Source of the DNA: Elysia marginata
Taxonomy: Eukaryota > Mollusca > Gastropoda > Plakobranchidae
Assembly: GCA_019649035.1 (NCBI GenBank)
Contig: BMAT01013671.1
Span: forward strand, 109,519 to 143,641
Length of the DNA stretch: 34,123 nucleotides
Reading direction: 5' to 3'
In this document: positions 22,122 to 32,670 of the stretch, one piece after another
Layout of the letters: each line of letters begins with the position of its first letter
Position numbering within the stretch: position 1 is the first letter of the stretch
Program-made: the position numbers and the translations under genes
Notes under the pieces: model-generated
The model's input: only the letters and a program-made list of their open reading frames with translations
Database searches by the model: none
What the model was told of the DNA's origin: nothing

Positions 22122-22289
22122 GTACACAGCATTCCAAATATGTCACCGACAAATTAATGCTTATTCAATATTTCCAATGCTGTCGCAAAATGTCTTTAAA
22201 GGCAGCAAAAATCTGATGAAAGGTGGACGCGCTGCTACTGGTAATGGTTATAATAATGTAGATATAATGAGACTGTGGCCGCAATGTCT

Positions 22290-22460
22290 TCAGTAGATAC
22301 ACGTGGCATTGGGGTCTTTCAGCGCCATATGCTCCCTGGAGTCGTACAGAGAAGGCGCAGTCAGAAATATGCTGAGTGTACCACAAAGGCAAGCCGTTGT
22401 GAAGATGTACAAGAAAAAGCGATCCATGACCATAGCTATATACTTCCAGTCACGCTCCTC
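22290..22460 (-). CDS. Gene B exon 5 (171 nt, M4 and C-terminus)
   Basis: Fifty-six codons and TGA, from [20 protein letters not shown] to the C-terminal NATCIY. The acceptor is tttttcacag. DWKY...MVMDRFFL is the conserved pre-M4/M4 start of nAChRs. The frame joins the previous exon in phase 0 as DIE|EER. The tail after M4 is about 25 residues, long for the family, with a sequon (NAT) and a Cys third from the end. Confidence 0.95.
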   Translation of the reverse strand, partial: EERDWKYIAMVMDRFFLYIFTTACLCGTLSIFLTAPSLYDSREHMALKDPNATCIY

Positions 22461-25400
22461 CTGTGAAAAATTAAAGAAGAAAATATATGACTTATCGTTT
22501 TTTCCTAAATCCACCTAAATGCTCTAAGCACTTTACGTGGGTTCCACATATGGTCATCTTAGGGGTGAAAGACAAGTACACAAAAGTTATCTCTCAGCCC
22601 CTTTGTTTAATTTTGTTTTGCAGGCCGGCCTTCTTGCAGTGGGCTGCCTTCTCCAAATGTATTATGATCGTATAGAAATGTGAAAAAAAAATATAATGAG
22701 GATTTTTTACATTTATAGCTGCATGGCTTTCTAATTAGACCTCTTTGGTTCCCAAACAGGCAAGAATTGTTAACCAATATATTTTCTGAACGCACGAGAG
22801 AAAGCAGTAAACTGTTAAATCAGCTTATCTCAAGTATAGTGACATGATCTTTCACTGCCTCTAGCCTGATAATCATTTAACACATGAGGAGAGCGAGGAA
22901 ATGAGTGCTAAGAACCTTTCCCAAAGGCTAAATATCGACACAGCAAACTAAGACTCAAACCCTGACCATCCTCAACCCAAAGCCGAGTGTCTAAAACTAG
23001 ACAAAGATACCATCGAAAACTAAGTTACAGATTCTACGCAAGTTTTTTTTCCCAAATACTTTGGAAACAAAAAAACGTAAGTAAAATGTGCCCTATCCTT
23101 CAAAGATGAAAATGTTATCACGTTATCCCATATAAAGGTGTGAAAACACTACATAGATATGTAATAGCACTATTTTTTGCGAGAATCTGTTGTTATTAAA
23201 GTTCTAGACTTGTTATAAACAGGACCCGTCCATGGACACTCATTCTTTCGTTAAAAAAAGGAAAAAACCCTCAACACGTAAGCTTCTTGCCTGGTGAAGG
23301 ATCTACCCACCTTTCTCACGTTTGTATCGTTCATGACTCTGCATGATTGCTGCCCTGGTAACTTTTGATCAATCAGCCCTTCTTGTTGATTTATTAAGGC
23401 AAATATCATTTAATCATCACAGCTTTACAACTTTTAAAAAATAATGACTGAAATAGACAACCCAGGGAGTTACATATATCACGAACTGGACTGATTGAAA
23501 AAGCAGTAAAAATGACAGCTAAAGGATTCGTAAGGTAACGTATGCTTTAATAACACCTCCATGATTGTGCATTTTCGTTAAATTTGAGTTTAACCTACAA
23601 GAACATAAATCATAAACACCAAAAGCATGACTAAATTCAGAATTTTATGTAAAATGGCAATTAATTTTTTCTACTCACACATACCTTTTCACTATTCTAT
23701 TTCTCTCTCCTAAACTCTACTGTTACATGATTTTGGGTATACAAGTATATGACTATACTTAATAATAGGGAATGAATAATGCAATATCACTTACCTCGAT
23801 GTCTTCATCAGCTTTGCGCAGATGGTCAGCAATGAAGGTGACGCCCTTTATGGCGTCCATCACTTCAGGTGGATAGTAATTGGTGGACGGCTCTGCCTCG
23901 GGTACATCCCTCCTAGACCGGACTAGATTCTCGTATGTGTGCAAAGGTTCCAGGACTTGCGAGTTTTCTTCGAGGGCGACAACGTTAGTGGCCCTCACTG
24001 CGCCGGAGGACTTTGGCTTTTTGTGGAGCTCAGGTCGCCTCATAAACAGGAATTTAGGCAACAGCTCCGTAAATATCTCTTTTACCCACGGTGACATTTT
24101 GTGCGTTGTGGGCGATTTGAAATGAATGTGTAGCGTATAAACCGTAAATGTAATGGACATAGTCACAATAATCATAATAAAAAGCAAATATTTCCCTATC
24201 AGCGGAATCACCAAAGAAGTGGGCGGGTTCATGTCAGACAACAGGAGAAAGAACACGGTGAGGGCCAGCAAAATGGAGATGGAGAGCGTAATTTTCTCGC
24301 CCGAATCTGACGGTAAATAGAACACAAGAACTGTCAAACAAGAAATGGACACGCAGGGCATAATCAAGTTCAGCGAATAGAAGAGTGTGCGGCGTCGCAG
24401 TGTCAAGTTGAACGTTATATCCGGGTAAGGTTCGTCGCAACACGGGTAGAACTTAGCGCGTTGCAACGCTGTCACGTTGAGAATATCCCACTCAACATTG
24501 TAATAATAACTTGTGAGGTCTATTCCACGCAGAATAACTTTCTTCGCTTTCTGCGGATCCTCTTCTGGGTTGATAACAGTACCGTTGCAGAGGTGCTGCA
24601 GGTCCATTTCGACTCCGTGGTAAGTCCAAGAGCTGATCTTTAGAAAGCACTCTTGTATGTCGAAAGGAAAGTATTCCACATCAATGGGGCAATAACTCTT
24701 ATAGATGGCTGGTGGCTCCCATACAATTCTCCCTGTGTTGTAAACAATGGCTTTTGTCTGGAGTGTGATGTGGAAATCACCGTCTGCACTACAGGAGACA
24801 AGAAAAAAGAAGCGTCAATAAAGTAAAGAGGTGAGAGTTTTAATTTGAACGAAGATTTCCTAAGTTAAGCGGGTGGAAGTTGAGCAAATACAAACCTGTC
24901 GAAGTTTATTACCGCCATGGGTATATTTTAGCACTTACAGAAAAGGATTATAAAATGAAAAAAAAAGACTTATACAACGATCGCAGATTGTGTCGCACAA
25001 TCTAAAAACTTGTGCCTATTTACCCTTTTCTTAATTTAGTATTGACCCTGGTTAGTACAAAACAATTTACTCAATGTAAGTCTCACTGAGGTATGGAAAG
25101 ACTAGACTCCGAGAGAAAAGTGTAGGTAGAACTACATGAATTTAGAAAATTGAAACCAGCTAACTAAATCTTAACTAAAGGCCTGTACAAAACATACATA
25201 GATAATTATGTTCTCTCTTTTTTAAGTCACAGTTTATTATAGTACAAAAAGCTATAATAGGAAAGCTCGTCATCAGATATAGCTTCTGAATAATGAAAGG
25301 ACGTCCTTTTACTTATATTTCTTCTGAGGCTGATTTTTTTAAACGTGGCAGGCTGCACTTTAACACGCTTGTCTTAAATCATTTGTATGTAGGAACTCCT

Positions 25401-28400
25401 TTGTCATTTAGGTTATATGTACAAATATTTAACTTAACTTAAATGCCAGTCAATACTTGATCATTTTATTTAGCAAAGAAAATCGTACAAGGGATTTGAA
25501 ACAAGGGCTGCTTCAGCAAAAAGTTTTAACAATTTTAGATTTGTTCTTGAAAATGTTAGAGGATGCTTTACATGCAGCCAATACAGTTTTAAGCAAACAT
25601 TTAAGGAAATACTTTTAATTTGACACGAGTAATATTTGAAGCTTTCGGCACACCTATTCTTGCACACCAAGCACCACCTTGTGCCTACACCCAGTTTTCT
25701 TTTTCCCCTTCTTTAAAACTAAAGTATGAATTAACCCTGCCTTGATTCACATAATCTTTCTTATCATAATGGAGCTAAGGAATTTAAGAATGATTTCGAA
25801 TACAAATTTTTACTACTCAACGAAAAGTTAAGAAAATTTGCATGTCCACATAACTTTTGATGCAGATTTCCGTGGTAACAATAAAAAACGTGTCAGATGT
25901 CGATTCTTTGATTGTTGAAGTTAATTTATAATAAAATCTAACGTTAACCTACGAATTGTCAGGAATTTTATCTTTAGCACTAAAGTTAATGGAAATTATG
26001 ACGCAAAAATTAATATGTGACAGTTCTAGAATAACATTCAAAATTTGGGTATCCAGAGTAGGTCTATATCAATCTTCTCGATCTAAATCTAAATTCTAAT
26101 GGTAAGTTCTATTACACTGGGAATTACACTGAAACATCTAGAATCCACATTTAGATATCTAGATCTAGAGCCAGATCTAGGCCTATTCTAGAACTGATTA
26201 TTGGCGCAAAATTCCACAACACTAAAGACAATTTGATTTCATTTTAAAAATAATATTCCAGAATCTAGAAATGTAGAACCTGGAGGAAAGTTTTAACGCC
26301 GTGATTACACCATTATTTTACCTTATCTTGAGCTTCTAGATCTTGATTTTTGAAATAGATCTACATCAATATTCTAGATCTAAATCTAAATATAACGGTA
26401 ATTTCTAGATTCTATTTATTACAGTGAGAAGTACACTGAAATATCTAGAATCCACATCTAGCTATCCAGAGATGGTTTTTTTTTCAAGAGTTATGAGTAT
26501 AAGCATTGCAATATGTTGGTTAAATAATACAGTAGATCATTTTCACCCTTCGTAGAAAGAGCAAGTTGGCTAGTGATCATAACTATCGCAGCATCGATGG
26601 TAGTGAAATGTTCAATTAAGGTAAAAGCTTTAACAGAAAGAAAGCTTTTTTCCTACAATTTTATAGCCTTATAACTTTTAAACACAACCACGGGGACAAA
26701 AGCTAGCAAATAAAAAAAGGCTAGCAAAAAGCCAAAATCTTTAATATTTGTATGCTTACTTGTTATAGAGAACGAGGTCTGGCTTCCACAGCTTTTCAGA
26801 CGGGATGTTGAGAACTTTAACGCCGCCGTACTCTGCCGGATTCCATTTTAGGCGTAGATCGTACCATTCCTAATACGAGAAAAAGAATAACGGAGAGAAA
26901 CAGAACGTTATAAAGACGAATAATAAAGAAATAGAGGTAAAAAGCGAAAGAAAGTGAAAGAGAAAAAAGAGAAAGCTAGAGAGATTAGTATCAGGATGGA
27001 TTAGGATTTCATCGTATAAAGTGTCAACACCAAACTCCAAAATTCTATGAAGTTCCCTATAGAAGTGGTGGCCAATTTCGATACAGATCCTGTTTATTGA
27101 GAGAATCAAGAGAGGTATGCACCCAATAATTATTAGCTTTCACCCAAGGTAAAATTGCCGGACTTAAACATAATCTGGCTTAAATTTTGTTTGTTGCATT
27201 CTCGTGTGAAGTTGGGGTCCTTTACTCTAGAGGACAATTTTTAGTTTTACCACGACCGTTACCTGAAACTGAACTGGCACATTTTAATGACACACTCCTT
27301 TACCCATTCGTGCTTAAGCTACTTTTTGGGCTCCTTGGCTTTCCTAACCAGATAGTTTATTTCTTGGCTAATAATGTTTTAATATGACTAGATAGCTGCA
27401 CTATCAAGTAGGTATGTTCTTTTTTGGTGCTCTTCAGAGTGACAATTTCCCTCCAAAAGCATACCATCAGTTGCACAAGTTATGCAAAGCAACGAGGCTG
27501 GATAATTACTGGCGGAGAAGTTTCTACCTCTCCCTCCCTCTAAATTGTCACATACGCCAACGGAATTGAGCTGGCCATAAGGAAATTTATTTTGCCTTTC
27601 AAAAGTGTACACTATAGGCACATGGACTCTCAAACCATGACGAAGAGTTTTTTTTTTAATCCAGTTGCGGGCTCTGCTCTTTTTATCTCACCATTTCTTG
27701 ACTGCAACTTTTCATGCACTGAATAGATTTATTTGTCTCGCATTCTACCCAAATGAGTAACTATTCGCAGTGCCTAGTTTTCAGATTTAAAATTTAGTGG
27801 GTGCTCAGAAATCAATTGTTTATTTTAAAGATAGACGCTAAAACCATCACTGAACAGTTTCTACACCTGATTAATGTTGAAATTCAATGCTTTATGAACT
27901 TGATTTTATTTGGTATGGCTACTAAGGACTTTACACCTTTATTATTGTCTAAGCTTTAAACGTGATTTTCTACCCTTTCTGAAATTTAAACAGACTTAAC
28001 CCTACTGACTTCAAACAGCTATAACGTCACACATAAGCATGATAGAGCTGTTCTGTTCTGTGCATTTGAAAGCAAAAAAAACCTAATGTTTTCTATGGTA
28101 CCAGTATCGCAATAGTTTTCAATTTCGACTTACGAATCATTTTAACTGTTTGCAAGAAATTTCTTCTTTCAAATTTGCCTACAATATTTTAAACCTTTAA
28201 CTGTTTGTTAGTTTAATTTGTAACGATTTTATATTTTGCAGTTGGCACTTTCATCTTTGAATTGTGTTCAATCCAAGAGTGGATAAAAAATTGCATTGAA
28301 ATAGTCTAATCGTTTCTCGAAATATTGAGAATTTAACGAATAACGACGAAGAAGTATGGAGCAACTTTCGCTACCAGTAGTTTCCTCCTACCAGTGTTTT

Positions 28401-31400
28401 GAACTTACAGTGAGAAATTGGTTTTCTAGTCTTCTGCAATTTAGAGGTAAACTTTCTGTTGAACGTGTTAGCCTAACTTTTTAGAATGCGCTTTAAGCAC
28501 TTCGAAAAAATTGTCAAGCAGAAGAACAAATATAAACTAAGTTATAGTTCCGCCAGCTTCCCAACTTCTTTTGTTGAATTCTGTAGAATATAGGTTAGAT
28601 CTAGAGTCTAGATTAAATGTCTGAAAATTTTACTAAAACCTAAAAAAAAATAAGATAATCTAGATTTGGAGCTAAATCAAGAAGATATCTTGATCTTGAG
28701 TCTGGATTAGACCTAGATCTATACAAGATTTTAGGTGCCAACTTTCTTCCATTTTAGACTCAGCGTGTCATGTTTTCTTCCATTTTAGCTTTAGGGCTTC
28801 TAGGCACTGCATAAAAAATTTTCTTCCATTTTGTAGATGAAGGCCGTTTCAGGCTTATTGAACAAGATTGGCTTTTATCTTTACCCTTTTGGTTTTGCAC
28901 ACCTGTTGAATTTTTACTAAATAGATGATAATATGATCTGTACATTATATGCAAACCTCTTTTCTAGTTGACTTGAAATATCATCTTTGCATTTTTTAAC
29001 CATAAGCAACACGTTAACAAACGAAGTTTTCACTGTCAGATCAACATTTATTTCTTCCAATCGCCGCATACGTCGGATCATTTCTGTACTCGTTTGGTAA
29101 TAATTAAATTTCAATGCTATCATAAAATCCTCGCCGATTCATTGCGGACATTCTTGTAAACACATGTATTCAGGGACACCCGTTTGGAATCCGAACAAAC
29201 AGCTCGCTTAGCCATCGAGAAAACTGCGGTCCGTGTGCTTTATACATCCAAGTCGATTTATGCATGCATTTATTAAGGTCGAAATGTTTTCACTTAATGA
29301 AGAATAAAAAATACTGTCTGCTGAAAAAAAACTTATTAACAATGTTCGATTCAAAACGTTTTAATAAAATTTGTTTAAGGGTTTTGCATAAACTTATGTG
29401 AATATAACGAAACTGTAAACAAAATATTAAAAATGAGAACAGAAGGTATTCAAACGCAAATAAAGAAGAAATATATCGTGTTATGGAGGCTGAAGAGACG
29501 CCTCGCACAAAAAAGGCAGACTGAAGAAAAAAAAAACCTGATAAAAAGGAGTAAATACAGGTTGGAGGAGGTGGACTCAAGGTTTGCCTGATTAGCCGAA
29601 ACTCATCCATAAAGCGTTTCAAGGGAGCTAGTAAGAGGCAATATCAACTGCGCCCGCGGGGGCAACTACGGTGGGGGCTAAAAAAAAAAAAGTGAGTCTC
29701 GGGTGTTTGTCCTGAGATCACAGCCATTTATCCCTTCTCCTTTTTCAGCAACATGAACTTCTACAGCGGGGATATCAGCCTTAAAATATTTTTTTTTTTA
29801 TATTTGGGTTACACATGCTGGGCTTTTTGCTCCAGGCGCAGGAATACCATATGAAAGAGAGTTCCGGCCCTCTCCCCACCTAGACGGGTTTTGGTTCCTG
29901 AATTGATCAATTGTTGGCTAAGGGAGAGCACTGTGCACCTCAGAGAAATTATGTTCCCGTGAGTAAATAAATAGCATGCTTGCGTGAAATAGAGCAATGC
30001 AGGACCCAATCTATATATGAGGAGGACAACGGGATGATAACTCTATAAGTTTCGAAAATTTTTTAACGCAAGAATGCCCCCCCCCTCCCTCACTTCCAAA
30101 CCTTTCGACTCTGTGCGGTTTATTTTGACTCCTCTTACTAAAAACAATCTAAGAGTGCTTAGGGGACAGGCAATGGCGATGCTACCATCGATAGAAAAAC
30201 CACTTTACTAATAATCATCTAAAAATACATAATAGAAGCAAAGACAAACCACTACAATCGATATATATATATATCTAGACGCCTAGACGCTATATAAAAA
30301 ACCCAAGAAATCTTAAAACTCAAAATAGCCGACACTTACATCAGATCTCGTTTAGGCTATAGAGGTTATGGTAAATTTATAAGTCAGTGCCTCATTAAAA
30401 ATGAAAAATAAGGAAGTTTCTGATTACCATGTTCCCCAAGATTTTGTCGTTAAAATCTGCAAACATTTTTATTTTATTATGTTCGTTACACATAGTGTGA
30501 CCGTGAATTAAGAAAACAAGACCAACAACAATTAAAAAAACCAACAAACAGTTGGATTTATAACAGAACAAGAACAAAAACATTGCATAAAATATAAAAA
30601 AACAACGTAACATCAAAAAGAAGAAGAAGAAGAACAGCAACGAAGCCAGGAGTAAAAAAAACAAACATAAAACTTACAGAAACGAAAAAAAACAAACTAA
30701 CGAAACAAACCCTGAGTTAATGCAAGTGAACGTCCTGCACTAAAAAAAATAAGACTAAAAAACCCAGCAAACAATCCTATGTATCTCATCGTGGCTTTAT
30801 ATGTCAGTTATCGATAACTACAAGGTGGCATTTCACCGGCGCTGGTTAAGGGCTCTACAGTTTCCATCTAACAGCCATAGAAGAAATCTTGCCTTGAAGA
30901 GGGGCAGAGGTTGTCTCCGATAAAACTATGAATACTGATAAGACGGGGAGCAGAGAGACACATTGTGAGATCAGGCTCCCCCTCCTCTTAGTCACTGGTC
31001 GATACTGGCGTATCGACAGCTCTTATCCTCCACAGTAACCTAGACACAGGGGGTTATCAACCATAACCTGATGCCGAGACTTTCCTTCTTTCTGTACTGG
31101 TTAGACTAGACCTACTCGACATACGAGTGGCGATCTGGCTCAGGAAATTCCCAAACGCCATTTAGCGTTTCCGATCTACGGATTCCCTTCACTCAACGGT
31201 CATTACATCAGAATGAACTTCTGTCAAACAGTGTCCCACCATCGACAGGTCACTCACCGTGCTCGTCTGCACGGACCTTGAAACGTAACACCCGAGACAG
31301 ATAGTGTAGTAACCCCAAGAGCTGCCACAAAGTTAATTTTAAAACAAGATCACGCAATATCTGTTGGGATGCCTTGGGATTATTCAATTCTCTGCAAGCT

Positions 31401-32626
31401 GAAAAAAGGCTGTCTAAAACCTTTAGCGCCGCGATCTAACCGATTATTTACAACAAAGAGCCGGTTTAAGGCATCAGCGCTAAAATCTATGCTATCGCTT
31501 CTAGTGTCAATAGGATGATTACAAACAAAAATTATAATTACTTTTCTGATACTTGATCATGACTTCCGTAAGCGTGTAGCGTGTACTAAACAAGGGAGCG
31601 AATACTTCTACAAAAACAAAACAAAAAAATGTTACCTGTCTTGTTTAAAACAATCTTTCTTATTTATTAATGTTTTCCTTTATCTTATAATGATAAAAAA
31701 ATTCACCCCAGAATCCACCCCAGACCTTACTACTGAACCGATTTGCTTCAAATTTTCACTGAATACAGTTTGAATTTTTTTACTCTGATTTTGAGAACGG
31801 CATGTGTCAGAACATATTTTAACTTGGGTAAAATTAGGCGTGTGCTCCATATTTAAACAACAGCCATTTCATGTCACGTGATTATATTCGCTTACGGAAG
31901 TCATGATAAAGTTTTAGAAAAGTAATTATAATTTTTGTTTGAAATCAACCCATTGACACCAGAAGCTATAGCTTAGATGCTAGCGCTGATGCCTTAAACT
32001 CATGGGGTACCGGGTTTGGATCCTGCACAGTGAACGCGAAATTTTTTGTTACAGAGACGAATTAAAAAAAAATTACGCGTAAGTCTAAGATCCAGATTCA
32101 TATCAGGTTTTCTTATATATCAAAATATCCTTTCATCACAATGGCCCTCTTATTATTGAAAATGATAATAAACATTGTGGTCTTAAGTCTCACAATATTA
32201 CATGATGCGACAGGAGGAATCTCGAGGAGGCAAGGCCTTTCTGTCAAAATCTAGACCTATACATTATGGCAATAATATCTACATGTAGAATGTACAACAT
32301 GCTCAACCCCTATCAAAACCCAGACCTATAATACATCAATAAAGCGCAAGGCCAGTCCTTGAAAATAGTTGGTATCTATCTACTCCAATCAATTTCCAGC
32401 CATGAGATGCTTTATGTCGCTCTACCAAGGACTGGCGACACAACATCGATATACCACCTATCAACAAATGGAAGACCCAGAAATGTGGTGTACAATGAGG
32501 TCCTGTGAACTATTGAATCGAGGTGACTACTTCATCCCAAGCATGTTCGGGCATTCAGCTAGTTTTTATTAAAACAAATTTCCTGATGTCCATAATAATA
32601 TTAATGATAATAATATTAATGATAAC

Positions 32627-32670
<44 letters not shown>

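Noticed and set aside
22165-22518. Open frames opposite to or out of frame with gene B's last exon
   Set aside because: Shadows of the M4 exon, which has a clear acceptor, frame and homology.
23880-24643. Short frames on the plus strand and a second minus frame
   Set aside because: Overlap gene B's large exon in other frames and show no family features.
27388-27633. 81-codon minus-strand frame in gene B intron 2
   Set aside because: No motif, no splice sites matching the gene frame, no recognisable homologue.
28917-29123. 68-codon minus-strand frame with plausible composition in gene B intron 2
   Set aside because: The related sequence in gene A (about 345-510) is broken by frameshift and stop, so the frame is not conserved; at best a decayed element.
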